64,000 nt of DNA from CATOSD01 sp965203135 (GCA_965203135.1 CBDBBO010000001.1:434001-498000), one strand, 5' to 3'; shown: positions 16,606 to 25,355, counted from the stretch's first letter. The notes: generated by a model not told the origin, from the letters alone. Made by a program: numbers and translations.

Positions 16606-16902
16606 ATGACTCGACGATACTCACTCTCTTACGCACAAGACAACCTCTCCGACATCGTCCGGCGGATGGAGGAGGGCGAGCCGGTAGAGTTGACCGAAAA
16701 GGGCGAGGCGGTGGCCGTCCTGGTGTCCTGTGAAGACTTCAGGCGGTTCAAGCGCCACACGCCGAGTCGGCCAGCGGCCAAGGGCGACCTCTGGGAAGCT
16801 ATACAGGAGTGGCGGTCGGAGCAAGATTTCGACAAGGTTAACTTCGACGATGTATTTGACAACGTGCGGGACAGGTCGCCCGGGCGGGAAATTGAGCTAT
16901 GA
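16606..16902 (+). CDS. Phd/YefM-family antitoxin
   Basis: 98 residues. The N-terminal half MTRRYSLSYAQDNLSDIVRR and the following EGEPVELTEKGEAVAVLVS match the Phd/YefM DNA-binding fold; the acidic C-terminus (FDKVNFDDVFDNVRD) would wrap the toxin. ATG 16606 follows AAAGGAGG at the right distance, so the longer open frame is not used. Overlaps the PIN gene by 4 bp (ATGA), the usual toxin-antitoxin arrangement, and probably represses the promoter at 16544-16572. Confidence 0.88.
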   Translation: MTRRYSLSYAQDNLSDIVRRMEEGEPVELTEKGEAVAVLVSCEDFRRFKRHTPSRPAAKGDLWEAIQEWRSEQDFDKVNFDDVFDNVRDRSPGREIEL

Positions 16903-17318
16903 CGCTCCGCTACCTGGTGGACACGAACGTCCTTTCGGAGCCGACAAAGCGTGTACCCAATCCTGCAATTGAGGAGCGATTGGGAGCGAACATGCCAGAA
17001 ATTGCAACGGCGGCGCCCGTCTGGAACGAACTGCTCTACGGACTGTACCGATTGCCCGTCTCGGCACGTCGGAGGGAGACGTCACGTTATATCTTTGAGA
17101 CGCTTGGTCCGACGCTACAGATACTGGACTACGACCGGCGCGCCGCAGAGTGGCACGCCGCAGAGCGTGCCCGCCTGAGCCTGATTGGGCTGACTCCGCC
17201 GTTCGTGGACGGGCAGATTGCGGCCGTGGCGTTCACCAACGGCCTCACACTGGTAACCGGCGACATGTCCGGCTTCGCGAACTTCCGGGAACTTCAAGTC
17301 GAGAACTGGAGCGTGTAG
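16899..17318 (+). CDS. VapC-type PIN-domain ribonuclease toxin
   Basis: 139 residues. PIN acids: D8 in YLVDTNVLSE, E44 in APVWNELLYG, D104 in TPPFVDGQIAAVA and D121 in LVTGDMSGF, a complete set for Mg-dependent RNA cleavage. Partner of the Phd-type protein before it. Full length; nothing suggests inactivation. Confidence 0.92.
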   Translation: MTLRYLVDTNVLSEPTKRVPNPAIEERLGANMPEIATAAPVWNELLYGLYRLPVSARRRETSRYIFETLGPTLQILDYDRRAAEWHAAERARLSLIGLTPPFVDGQIAAVAFTNGLTLVTGDMSGFANFRELQVENWSV

Positions 17319-17370
17319 CAGCCCGGCCGCGCCACCGCTTCCCCCTGACTTTTCCCTTCCCGAGGGCTTT

Positions 17371-17435
17371 CACACTCACCCATTCGGCAAGCTCAGGGCA
17401 GGCTCCTCGCCCTATCCCATCGAGGAAGAGGGGAC
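17371..17435 (-). repeat. interspersed hairpin repeat, copy 2
   Basis: Minus-strand copy with the GCCTGCCCTGAGC...GAATGGGTGA variant also seen at 32141-32206 and 52554-52604. Fills most of the 136-bp gap between vapC and leuS. Confidence 0.65.
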
Positions 17436-17454
17436 GGTGGAGTACCCCGCGCGC

Positions 17455-19926
17455 CTAGCGGACGACTACGTTGACGAGGCGGCCGGGGACGTAGACGAGG
17501 CGGGCGACCTCCTTGCCTTCGACGTGCGCCTGAACGCGGCGGCTGGCCAGGGCGATCTCCCTGGCCCTGTCCTCTGTGACGTCGGCGGAGACCTCGATCT
17601 TGTCGCGCACCCGTCCGTTGACCTGCACCACTAGGGTGACGACCTCGTCCGCCGCCAGGTCGGGGTCCCACTCGGGCCACGACTGGCGGTGGACGCTGTA
17701 CGCCCTGCCCGTCTGCTCCCACAATTCCTCGGCGACGTGCGGGGCCATGGGCGCGAGCAGCAGCAGGAGCTTCTCGATGGCGTCGCGCCAGGTGTCGGAC
17801 GACACGGCGGCCTGCTCCCAACTCCGGTTGAGGGCGTTGGTGAACTCCATCAGGGCCGCTATGGCGGTGTTGAACTTGAACCGCTCCAGGTCTTCGCCGA
17901 CACGGCGGACGGTCTGGTGGGTGAGCCTGGAGAGATCGCGCTCGGCGTCCTCGTCCACGGGGTGGGCGTCCAGGCCGTCGGGGTCGCGGCGGCTGATCTC
18001 CCAGACGCGGTTGATCCAGCGGGACATGCCGTTGATGCCGGTGTCACTCCACTCGCCGCCCCTGTCCCATGGTCCGAGGAACATCAGGTAGCAGCGCACG
18101 GCGTCGGCGCCCACGCTCTCCACGTACTCGTCGGGGGCGATGACGTTGCCGCGCGACTTGCTCATCTTCTGGCTGCCGGCGATGATGTGGCCCTGGTTGA
18201 ACAGCCGCATGAAAGGCTCGTCGAAGTCCAGCAGGCCGAGGTCCCGCAGCGCCTTGACGAAGAATCGCGCGTACAGCAGGTGCATCACGGCGTGCTCGGC
18301 GCCTCCGGTGTACTGGTCGACAGGGTTCCAGGCGCGAACGGCCTCAGGGTCGAAGGCGTCCGAGTCATGGTTGGGGCTGGCGAACCTCAGGAAGTACCAG
18401 GACGAGTCGACGAAGGTGTCCATCGTGTCGCTCTCGCGCCTGGCGGCCTTGCCGCACTGAGGGCAGTCGGCCTCGATGAATCCCTCGTGGTACCTGAGCG
18501 GGGACTCGCCGGTGGGCCTGAACTGGGCGTCCTCGGGCAGCAGCACGGGCAGGTCTTCCTCGGGCACGGGGACTGCGCCGCAGTCGTCGCAGTGGATGAT
18601 GGGTATGGGCGTGCCCCAGTAGCGCTGGCGCGAGATGAGCCAGTCCCTCATGCGATAGGCGACGGTTCGCTGTCCCCAGCGCTGCGCCTCTACGTGGTCG
18701 GCTATGCGCTGCCAGCCCTCGTCGCTGGGCAGGCCGTCGAACTGGCCGGAGTTGACCTGGATACCCTCGTCCAGGTAGGCCTCGTCCAGGTCCTCGCCGG
18801 ACCAGCCGTCCGGGGCGATGACGACCTTGATCGGCAGGCCGTACTTGGTGGAGAACTCGAAGTCGCGCTGGTCGTGCGCGGGCACGCCCATCACGACGCC
18901 GGTGCCGTAGGTGAGCAGCACGTAGTCGGCCACCAGGATGGGAACGCGCTCGCCGTTGAGCCGGTTGACGCAGTAGGAGCCGGTGAAGACGCCGGTCTTC
19001 TCCTTCTCGGTGGACAGACGCTCCACCTCGCTCTGCCGCCTCGCCTGCTCTGCATAGGCCTCCACCTCGGCCTTATGCTCGGGCGTGGTCAGGCTCTCGA
19101 CCAGGGGATGCTCAGGGGCGAGCACGACGAAGGTGACTCCGAAGATGGTGTCGATGCGGGTGGTGAACGTCTTGAGGACGCTCTCATCCAGGCCGTACTC
19201 GGAGATGTCGAACTCGATCTCGACGCCCTCGCTGCGTCCGATCCAGTTCTTCTGCATGGTGACGACCTTCTCGGGCCAGTCGATCTTCGAGTGGTCGAGC
19301 AGCTCGTCGGCGTACTTCGTGATGCGGAAGAACCACTGGTTCAGGTCGCGTCGCGAGACCGCGGAGCCGCAGCGCTCGCAGTTGCCCTGGTCGACCACCT
19401 GCTCGTTGGCGAGCACGGTGTTGCATGAGGGGCACCAGTTGGCGGGAGCGAAGGCGCGGTAGGCCAGCCCGGACTTGAGGAACTGGAGGAAGAACCACTG
19501 GTTCCACTTGTAGTAGTCCGGGTCGCAGGTGACGACCTCGCGGTCCCAGTCGTAGACCGGCCCCATCGTGCGCAACTGGCGACGCATGTTCTCGATGTTG
19601 CCCATCGTCCAGGTGTAGGGGTGGACGCCGCGGCTGATGGCGGCGTTTTCGGCGGGCAGGCCGAAGGCGTCGAATCCCATGGGGTGGAGGACGTTGTAGC
19701 CCTGCATGGCGCGGTAGCGGGCGTGGGCGTCAGAGGGCGACATGGCGTACCAGTGGCCGACGTGGAGGTCGCCGGAGGGGTACGGGTACATGGTGAGCTC
19801 GTACCACTTGGGGCGTGGGTCGTCGTCGGGCACGTCGTAGATGCCGTCCGCGGCCCAGCGGGCCTGCCACTTGGCCTCAACCTCGGCGTGTGCGTAGCGT
19901 ACTTCTGCCTGGCTTGCCGTTGTCAT
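17455..19926 (-). CDS. leuS: leucyl-tRNA synthetase
   Basis: Charges tRNA-Leu. 823 residues, normal bacterial length. Class I signatures: PYPSGDLHVGHWY (HIGH) near residue 48 and QKMSKSRGN (KMSKS) near 575. The CP1 editing domain is present, with a short zinc-type segment CPSCNTVLANEQV...CERCG. The anticodon-binding and C-terminal domains complete the protein. GGAG precedes ATG 19926. The leader upstream is a T-box riboswitch with a CUC specifier, so expression should rise when uncharged tRNA-Leu accumulates. Confidence 0.97.
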   Translation of the reverse strand: MTTASQAEVRYAHAEVEAKWQARWAADGIYDVPDDDPRPKWYELTMYPYPSGDLHVGHWYAMSPSDAHARYRAMQGYNVLHPMGFDAFGLPAENAAISRGVHPYTWTMGNIENMRRQLRTMGPVYDWDREVVTCDPDYYKWNQWFFLQFLKSGLAYRAFAPANWCPSCNTVLANEQVVDQGNCERCGSAVSRRDLNQWFFRITKYADELLDHSKIDWPEKVVTMQKNWIGRSEGVEIEFDISEYGLDESVLKTFTTRIDTIFGVTFVVLAPEHPLVESLTTPEHKAEVEAYAEQARRQSEVERLSTEKEKTGVFTGSYCVNRLNGERVPILVADYVLLTYGTGVVMGVPAHDQRDFEFSTKYGLPIKVVIAPDGWSGEDLDEAYLDEGIQVNSGQFDGLPSDEGWQRIADHVEAQRWGQRTVAYRMRDWLISRQRYWGTPIPIIHCDDCGAVPVPEEDLPVLLPEDAQFRPTGESPLRYHEGFIEADCPQCGKAARRESDTMDTFVDSSWYFLRFASPNHDSDAFDPEAVRAWNPVDQYTGGAEHAVMHLLYARFFVKALRDLGLLDFDEPFMRLFNQGHIIAGSQKMSKSRGNVIAPDEYVESVGADAVRCYLMFLGPWDRGGEWSDTGINGMSRWINRVWEISRRDPDGLDAHPVDEDAERDLSRLTHQTVRRVGEDLERFKFNTAIAALMEFTNALNRSWEQAAVSSDTWRDAIEKLLLLLAPMAPHVAEELWEQTGRAYSVHRQSWPEWDPDLAADEVVTLVVQVNGRVRDKIEVSADVTEDRAREIALASRRVQAHVEGKEVARLVYVPGRLVNVVVR

Positions 19927-19967
19927 GTCTTCGCGCTCCGTTCGGATATTGGGCTTGGCCTTCGAAC

Positions 19968-20001
19968 AAAGAAAAAGCTCCCATCCACAAGGGACGGGAG
20001 C
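19968..20001 (-). terminator. T-box leader terminator of leuS
   Basis: Minus strand: GCTCCCGTCCC, a short loop, GGGATGGGAGC-type pairing (19977-20001) followed by TTTTTCTTT. It is the switchable terminator of the T-box. Confidence 0.85.
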
Positions 20002-20240
20002 ATAGTTTCAATGGGAAATCCCGCGGTACCACCCTAGTTGTCCGCCGGGCGATGCGGACCACCTCGAGGGGCTGTAACGGGACCACCGTCCCGCCCTGGG
20101 CGCGGATGCTTGAGGCGGGATGCTCCGGGGCGAGTTCGCGGGCGCGGGCTTTGCCGGTCTTCCACCGTCACCGGCTCGCTATGGCGCGCGGGGCCGCTAC
20201 TACTCCCCATCAGGGCATGTGTAGAGTATGTGTGCTGTAG
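19968..20240 (-). ncRNA. T-box riboswitch (leucine) in the leuS leader
   Basis: Minus strand. The conserved T-box GGGTGGTACCGCGG lies at 20021-20034, just before the terminator at 19968-20001. A long GC-rich stem I lies upstream; GAACTCGCC at about 20129-20137 offers CTC (20132-20134) as the specifier codon, which is leucine and matches the downstream gene. The family reads uncharged tRNA: pairing of the tRNA acceptor end with the T-box stabilises the antiterminator and lets leuS be transcribed. Confidence 0.9.
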
Positions 20241-20246
20241 CTGAAA

Positions 20247-20275
20247 ACGCTATCACAGGGGCTGGGGCGAGTCAA
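20247..20275 (-). promoter_or_regulatory. promoter of the leuS T-box transcript
   Basis: Minus strand TTGACT, 17 bp, TAGCGT. The predicted start near 20240 fits the 5' edge of the T-box leader. The -10 is weak. Confidence 0.5.
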
Positions 20276-20338
20276 GCGCGTGGAGTTCACGAACCGCGCC
20301 CCAAGCGCAGCCCTTGGGCACGTCAACGGGCGGGAAAT

Positions 20339-20758
20339 TTAAGCCGGCGCGCTGGTGAGGCCGATGGAGGTTATGCCGGCTAGGGCGACCGCCTCGTCCT
20401 CGTCGGGGGCGCCGCCACTGCATCCTACGGCACCGACTATCTCGCCGTCGCGGTAGACGGGTAGCGCGCCCTGGCCGGGGATCATGCGGCCGTCGAGCAT
20501 GGCCATCAGGCCGCGCTGGACCGGGGACTGGGCGATTTCGGTCAGCTCGCCGCTGGGGCGCAGCCAGGCGACGGAGGCGACGGCCTTGCCCTGGCAGATC
20601 AGGACGCTGCGCCAGGGTGCGCCGTCCTGCCGGATCATGGCGATCAGGTCGCCGCGGGGGTCGACGACGGCGACGCACATCTTTAGGCCGAGCTCGTCGA
20701 GTTTGGCTTTGCAGCCGGCGATTATGGCTTCGGCGTCCGCGAGTGAGAGTCTTGCCAT
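20339..20758 (-). CDS. GlcG/HbpS family protein (DUF336)
   Basis: 139 residues covering one GlcG/HbpS domain: LSLADAEAIIAGC, VAVVDPRGDLIAMIRQDGA, GKAVASVAW, then PVYRDGEIVGAVGCSGGAPDEDEAVA, trimmed here: GAVGCSGGAPDEDE is the family hallmark. Members bind haem or cobalamin, or accompany catabolic enzymes with unknown roles. AGGAGG before the ATG. Downstream of the dihydropyrimidinase-like gene by 62 bp and probably in its operon. Confidence 0.87.
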   Translation of the reverse strand: MARLSLADAEAIIAGCKAKLDELGLKMCVAVVDPRGDLIAMIRQDGAPWRSVLICQGKAVASVAWLRPSGELTEIAQSPVQRGLMAMLDGRMIPGQGALPVYRDGEIVGAVGCSGGAPDEDEAVALAGITSIGLTSAPA

Positions 20759-20820
20759 TGTGTTGCCTCCTGAGTTGTTGGTGATGAATTGACTTTCCGT
20801 GGGACGTTGTCAGTCAGGCA

Positions 20821-22233
20821 CTAGCAGGCGGGGCCTTGGGTGTACTCGTCCGAGATCTTGCGGGGGACCCAGCGGCCGTCGCTGGCGGAGCCGAGGAGGC
20901 GGCCGTCTTCTACCATCACCTTGCCGCGCAGCAGCGTTGTCACCGGCCAGCCCTCGACGTGCCAGCCTTCCCAAATGCTGTAGTCCTCCAGATGGAGGTC
21001 GCTCAGCTCCAGTCGCTTGTCGATGGACGGGTCGATGATGGTGATGTCGGCGTCGCTGCCGGATGCGATGGCTCCCTTTCGGGGGTAAAGTCCGAATATC
21101 TTGGCCGCGTTGGCGGACGTTATGTCGACGAACCGTTGGAGCGACATGCCCTGCTTGACGACGCCGTCGGTGTAGGCGACGCCCACGCGCGTCTCGATGC
21201 CGTTGTGGCCCCCGGTGCAGTCGGCGACGGTCTTGTACTTGGTCTTGACCTCCCAGGTGGTGGACACGAGGTCGGTGGCGACAGTGGAGAGCGTGCCGTC
21301 GAGGAGGCCGCCCCAGAGGGCGCGGCGGTCGTTTTCGGACTTGAGCGACGGGTAGGTATGGTACTTCATGCCGTGGTCCTCGCGGTAGTTGTCGGCGTTG
21401 AAGCTGGCGTAGTTGTGCAAGGTCTCGCCGTATATGGCCAAGCCCTTGGCGCGAGCCTCCCGAATCGCATTGACGCCTTCGCGGGCGCTGACGTGGACGA
21501 AGTAGACGGGCGAGCCTTTCAGCTCGGCGAGCCGGATGGCGCGGCGGAAGGAGACGTCCTCGGAGATGTTGGAGTGGATCAGGTGCATGTTCCACCAGTC
21601 CCACTGGTCCCTTTCGGGCGCGAGCGAGTAGTTGTAGTGGACCATGTCGTCGTCTTCGGAGTGAATCAGCAGCATACCGCCGTGGGGCGCAATCTGGTCC
21701 ATGATGGCCGCGAGCCTTCCGAAGTCGGTCTTGTTGTCCTGCATTCCGGGGCCTGGCGGCCGGATGCTGGTGGTGAATATCTTGAAGCTGGCGTAACCGG
21801 CCTGGATGAGCTCGGGTATCTGGCCGATGGCGTCGGTGCCCGCGCCGTTGGTAAAGATGGGGTGGTAGGAGTAGTCGGTGTAGGCGTTGCCCTGCCAGCG
21901 TTCGGCGGCTTCGCCGAGGGCGTGGTGCAGGTCGTGGCCCGGCACCTGGTTGGCGAAATCGAGCACGGTTGTGGTGCCGCCGTAGATGGCGGCTTTGGAG
22001 ACGGGCTCCGCGCCGGAGCGTTCGGGCTGGCGTGGGCCGCCGATGTGGGCGTGGGGCTCTATGCCGCCCGGGACGACAATCTTGCCGGTCGCGTCGATGA
22101 CGCGCGCGCCCTCGGTGCCGAGCACGCCGCGTTCGGTTACCGCCGCGATGCGCTCGCCCTCCACGGCCACGTCCCAGTCGCCGACTCCTCCCGGTGTAAC
22201 CACTGTGCCGCCTGTAATGATCACGTCCACCAT
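20821..22233 (-). CDS. dihydropyrimidinase/hydantoinase-type amidohydrolase
   Basis: Opens cyclic amide rings (dihydropyrimidines, hydantoins). 470 residues, typical length. Metal site: HAHIG near residue 62, the carboxylated Lys in ASFKIFTTS near 150, and the later His in MLLIHSEDDD and YFVHVSARE; the Asp in GSDADITIIDP is conserved. GAGGAGG precedes the ATG. Neighbours (HbpS-like protein, dehydrogenase of the isocitrate/isopropylmalate family) suggest a catabolic operon. The precise substrate cannot be told from sequence. Confidence 0.92.
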   Translation of the reverse strand: MVDVIITGGTVVTPGGVGDWDVAVEGERIAAVTERGVLGTEGARVIDATGKIVVPGGIEPHAHIGGPRQPERSGAEPVSKAAIYGGTTTVLDFANQVPGHDLHHALGEAAERWQGNAYTDYSYHPIFTNGAGTDAIGQIPELIQAGYASFKIFTTSIRPPGPGMQDNKTDFGRLAAIMDQIAPHGGMLLIHSEDDDMVHYNYSLAPERDQWDWWNMHLIHSNISEDVSFRRAIRLAELKGSPVYFVHVSAREGVNAIREARAKGLAIYGETLHNYASFNADNYREDHGMKYHTYPSLKSENDRRALWGGLLDGTLSTVATDLVSTTWEVKTKYKTVADCTGGHNGIETRVGVAYTDGVVKQGMSLQRFVDITSANAAKIFGLYPRKGAIASGSDADITIIDPSIDKRLELSDLHLEDYSIWEGWHVEGWPVTTLLRGKVMVEDGRLLGSASDGRWVPRKISDEYTQGPAC

Positions 22234-22252
22234 TGCGAACCTCCTCTACTGG

Positions 22253-22789
22253 TCAGTTTCCGAAATCGTGCCACGGTTCGTACACTTGCAGGGGCGTGTC
22301 GTATGCTATCCGCACCGGATGGCGCGGATAGCCTGAGTTGGTAATGCCGAGGCAGTGAAGGTCATTCCCCGATTCGCTCAGCAGCCGCGTCATTCTGCGC
22401 ACCCTGCCTCGCGTGCCTTTCGCCTTTACGAGTCTCTCGGCAGGGTTGCCGTAGGCCAATACGATAAGCTCCGAACCTGCCGCCGTTTCCAGGACTATGC
22501 TCGTGTTTTGGCGGCGTACTCGCCTGGGCTCGGGCAGCGCATCCCAGAGGTTGGCCGGATGGGTGGCTCGGTAGGGCGACAGGTTGACGGCGTGCATCAA
22601 GCCGTAGCCCCAGCGTTTTGCGAATCCCCTGCACTTCCTGATGGTGGGATCGTCCCGGGATTCGTCGGCTTTAGACGGGTTCAGCATCAGGAACATGACC
22701 GCGCCCTCCCCACCGCCGATTCTCCGCGTAAGGCGATAGCGGTAGCGCCGGTCGGCTGAGAAGACCGCGCCGCCTTCGAGCTCTTCCAT
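22253..22789 (-). CDS. DUF1643 family protein
   Basis: 178 residues. DUF1643 signatures: YRYRLTRRI, VMFLMLNPSKADESRDDPTI, CRGFAKRWGYG and VNLSPYRATHP. Function unknown; the family is widespread and often on mobile DNA. Starts 4 bp after the stop of the dehydrogenase gene and ends 19 bp before the hydantoinase-like gene, so it is inside a five-gene minus-strand series although its role there is unclear. Confidence 0.87.
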   Translation of the reverse strand: MEELEGGAVFSADRRYRYRLTRRIGGGEGAVMFLMLNPSKADESRDDPTIRKCRGFAKRWGYGLMHAVNLSPYRATHPANLWDALPEPRRVRRQNTSIVLETAAGSELIVLAYGNPAERLVKAKGTRGRVRRMTRLLSESGNDLHCLGITNSGYPRHPVRIAYDTPLQVYEPWHDFGN

Positions 22790-22793
22790 CGCC

Positions 22794-23864
22794 CTAGCCC
22801 CGCTCCAGACGTTGGACGACGGCGTCGCCGACCTCCTGGGTGGTGGAACTGCCGCCGAGGTCCGGAGTGATAGTCCCGCCTATCTCTATGGTGCGGAGCA
22901 CGGCGCGCTCGATGGCCTGCTGGGCGTCGGAATGGCCCAGGTGGCCGAGCATCATGGCGCCGGACAGGATGGCTGCCATGGGGTTAGCGATGCCCTGCCC
23001 GACTATGTCGGGGGCGCTGCCGTGCACCGGCTCGAACATGGACGGGAAGCGGCGCTCGGGGTCGATGTTGCCGCTTGAGGCGAGGCCCATGCTGCCGGTG
23101 ATGATGGCGCCGATGTCGGTGAGTATGTCGCCGAACAGGTTGCTGGCGACGACCACGTCGAATGATTCGGGTCGGCGCACGAAGTCCATGCAGGCGGCGT
23201 CTATGAGCAGCGACTGGGTCTGGATGTCGGGGTAGCGCTCTGCGACGGCGTCGAAAGCCCGGTCCCAGACGATCATGCCGTAGCCCTGGGCGTTGGACTT
23301 GGTGATCGAGGTGACGTGCCGGTCGCGGTCGCGTCTGCGGGCGAGCTCAAAGGCGTAGGTTATGACGCGCTCGCAGCCGCGGCGGGTGAAGACGCCGGCC
23401 TGGATGCCGACCTCTTCGGGGAAGCCGGCGTACTGGAATCCGCCCACGTCGGCGTACTCGCCCTCGGTGTTCTCCCTGATGACGACCATGTCGATTTCGC
23501 CTGGGGACTTGTCGCGCAGCGGCGACCGGACCCCGGGGTAGAGCACGCTGGGTCGCTCGCAGACGTACTGGTCGAAGGTGCGGCGAATCGGCAGTAGCAG
23601 GCCGTTGAGGGTGACGTGGTCCTGGATGTCGGGGTGGCCGACGGCTCCGAGGTAGATGGCGTCCGATTCGGACAGCCTGTCAAGCGCGTCGGCGGGCATC
23701 ATCTCGCCGTGCTCGAGGTAGTAGTCGGAGCCCCAGGGGTATTCTATGAAGTTCCAGTCTATCTCGAACAGCCTCCCCGCCGCCCGTAGCGCCTTGAGAC
23801 CTTCTTCGATGACCTCGACGCCTACGCCGTCGCCCCTGATTACAGCGATGTTGTAGCTGGCCAC
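22794..23864 (-). CDS. isocitrate/isopropylmalate dehydrogenase family enzyme
   Basis: 356 residues from GTG 23864, which follows GGGAGG; longer in-frame extensions cross a hairpin repeat and are not used. Marks: VIRGDGVGVEVI, VVIRENTEGEYADVGG (Arg and Glu of the substrate site), DAACMDFVRRPESFDVVVASNLFGDILTD and HGSAPDIVGQGIANPMA. The motif set fits tartrate/D-malate/isocitrate dehydrogenases better than LeuB. NAD-dependent oxidative decarboxylation of a malate-type acid is likely; the exact acid is open. Confidence 0.88.
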   Translation of the reverse strand: MASYNIAVIRGDGVGVEVIEEGLKALRAAGRLFEIDWNFIEYPWGSDYYLEHGEMMPADALDRLSESDAIYLGAVGHPDIQDHVTLNGLLLPIRRTFDQYVCERPSVLYPGVRSPLRDKSPGEIDMVVIRENTEGEYADVGGFQYAGFPEEVGIQAGVFTRRGCERVITYAFELARRRDRDRHVTSITKSNAQGYGMIVWDRAFDAVAERYPDIQTQSLLIDAACMDFVRRPESFDVVVASNLFGDILTDIGAIITGSMGLASSGNIDPERRFPSMFEPVHGSAPDIVGQGIANPMAAILSGAMMLGHLGHSDAQQAIERAVLRTIEIGGTITPDLGGSSTTQEVGDAVVQRLERG

Positions 23865-23947
23865 GGTTGCCCTCCCGGTTGGATGGGGCAAGTGTAGCGG
23901 TATGAGGCGACGAATGCCACCTGAGACGGCGGCGAGATACTGAGACG

Positions 23948-23988
23948 TCACCCCCATCCTAACCTTCCCCATGCGAGGGGGAAGGGAC
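23948..23988 (-). repeat. interspersed hairpin repeat, copy 3
   Basis: Minus-strand copy. It overlaps the last codons of the P-loop gene and supplies its stop: the residues SPSHGEG and the TAG are read from the repeat. Confidence 0.75.
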
Positions 23989-24540
23989 TGTCGACGCTTG
24001 TTGCACGTCCGCCAGCCATCGCGCCGTTGCGCGGGGGGAGCGCAGACGCACCACGCGCAGGTGGGCGTACTGGGGCTGGGCGAGTTCAGGCGGCAGGGCG
24101 CGCCGCCGTCGCCAGTGGGACTTGACCGCCCACCAGAAGAGGGAGTGGCGGGTGAAGAAGTGGCTGAAGAGGTTCTCCTTGTTGCCGTTCCAGAGCGTCT
24201 CGCGCAGGATGCCGCGTTTCAGGGTGCGGAGGAGGAGGCGCCAGAACACGAGGCCGAATGTGTAGTCGAGCCACACTATTGCCGTGGCCCTGGTCCACAC
24301 GACGTCCCGCGTAACCCTGTAGTTGCCATCGGCCACCCAGCCTTCGCCGCTCAGCGCGTGGTCGAGGAGGCGGCGAAACTCGTCGTCCGGGGTCTCGGTC
24401 CAGTTGGGGCCGTGGCGGTAGGCGTCCATTTCGACGTGGGGCACGCCCTGGGCCTGGGCGAGGTCGCGGGCGAGGGTGGTTTTGCCGGAGCCGGTCGTGC
24501 CGATTACGACGACGCGGCGGAGGTGGGCGGGTAACGTCAC
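23959..24540 (-). CDS. P-loop NTPase, adenylate-kinase/FlaR-like
   Basis: 193 residues. Walker A GTTGSGKTTLA (about 14-24); HVEMDAYRHGPNWTETPDDEF and GWVADGNYR match the DNA-topology-modulation (FlaR-like) kinase group, small P-loop proteins of unclear substrate. GTG start at 24540; its ribosome site is poor. The C-terminus SPSHGEG comes from an interspersed repeat, so the original tail was probably replaced when the repeat arrived. Confidence 0.83.
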   Translation of the reverse strand: MTLPAHLRRVVVIGTTGSGKTTLARDLAQAQGVPHVEMDAYRHGPNWTETPDDEFRRLLDHALSGEGWVADGNYRVTRDVVWTRATAIVWLDYTFGLVFWRLLLRTLKRGILRETLWNGNKENLFSHFFTRHSLFWWAVKSHWRRRRALPPELAQPQYAHLRVVRLRSPRATARWLADVQQASTVPSPSHGEG

Positions 24541-24559
24541 AGCGAACCCGATGGGTGAG

Positions 24560-24913
24560 CTAAGCCATGTTCATTACGGAAATCAGCCGGCTATTGACCG
24601 GGTCGATTCCCAGCCCGAAGATCTCCAGGCTTACCGCGCCCAGTAGTGCCGGCTCGCCGTCGTTGCAGAATGCGACCGGCGTCACGATAGATTCTCCGGC
24701 CAGGCGCATCCTGGTGTAGCCCAGTGGCCTTTCCAGTTCGCTGCCGTCGGCTATCGTGAACGGCCTGCTGGTTTCGGGAACGACACCCAGCCGATTCAGC
24801 AAGGATTCCGGCAGGGTCGTGTGCGTAGCGCCCGAATCCACCAGGACTCGGACGATCTCGTATCGCTCGCCCTGTGGGTCGCCAATCTCGGCGTCTACGT
24901 AGAAGATTCCCAT
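24560..24913 (-). CDS. retropepsin-like aspartic protease, paralogue A
   Basis: 117 residues, a single-domain (dimeric) clan AA aspartic protease. Active site VLVDSGATHTTLP gives D27-S-G, followed by the flap region and ALLGAVSLEIFGLGID, the second conserved glycine-rich strand. No signal peptide. Very similar to paralogue B at 24983-25351, including a TATAAT box and the first residues MGIFYVD. Targets of bacterial retropepsin-like proteins are mostly unknown. Confidence 0.85.
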   Translation of the reverse strand: MGIFYVDAEIGDPQGERYEIVRVLVDSGATHTTLPESLLNRLGVVPETSRPFTIADGSELERPLGYTRMRLAGESIVTPVAFCNDGEPALLGAVSLEIFGLGIDPVNSRLISVMNMA

Positions 24914-24933
24914 ATCAGGCCTCGCTCGAGCGC

Positions 24934-24939
24934 ATTATA
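24934..24939 (-). promoter_or_regulatory. -10 box of protease paralogue A
   Basis: TATAATGCG on the minus strand, 20 bp upstream of the ATG; the same box stands at the same place before paralogue B. No clear -35. Confidence 0.45.
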
Positions 24940-24982
24940 GTGGAAAGGGGGCGGTTGACAGCGGATGCGATACAGCGGAAAC

Positions 24983-25351
24983 CTAGATCGAGTGCGTTGC
25001 AATCATGCTCGTGACCGGAACGAGACGACGGTTTAACGTGTCGATGCCGAGCCCGAAGATCTCAAGCGTCACGGCGCCGAGGAGTGCTGTCGTCCCTTCG
25101 TCCCAGAAGACGACGGGAGAAATGCTATCTCTTCCGTCCAGACGGACCCAGGTCTGGCCGAAACCCCTGGTGATAATTCTGCCGTCAGCGACCTGGAAGT
25201 TCCGAGTGTCGTGCGGCTCGACGCCCAGCCCTTCGAGCACAGACGCAGGCAAGATTGTGTAGGCTGACCCGGTATCGACCAGCGCACGAACGGACTCAAA
25301 CCGCTCGCCCTGCGGGTCGCCAACTTGTACGTCGACGTAGAAGATCCCCAT
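24983..25351 (-). CDS. retropepsin-like aspartic protease, paralogue B
   Basis: 122 residues from ATG 25351 (a longer frame adds eight unlikely residues). VRALVDTGSAYTILP carries the catalytic D-T-G; ALLGAVTLEIFGLGIDTLN mirrors paralogue A. The pair arose by tandem duplication, with the promoter included. Its start lies just downstream of the stop of the DUF6226-like gene and its -10 box is within that gene. Confidence 0.85.
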   Translation of the reverse strand: MGIFYVDVQVGDPQGERFESVRALVDTGSAYTILPASVLEGLGVEPHDTRNFQVADGRIITRGFGQTWVRLDGRDSISPVVFWDEGTTALLGAVTLEIFGLGIDTLNRRLVPVTSMIATHSI

Positions 25352-25355
25352 ATCA

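Noticed and set aside
17689..19428. 579-codon open frame on the plus strand
   Set aside because: Antisense to leuS, which has full class I synthetase motifs.
20836..22344. 502-codon open frame on the plus strand
   Set aside because: Antisense to the dihydropyrimidinase-like gene; low-complexity Val/Gly/Ala content.
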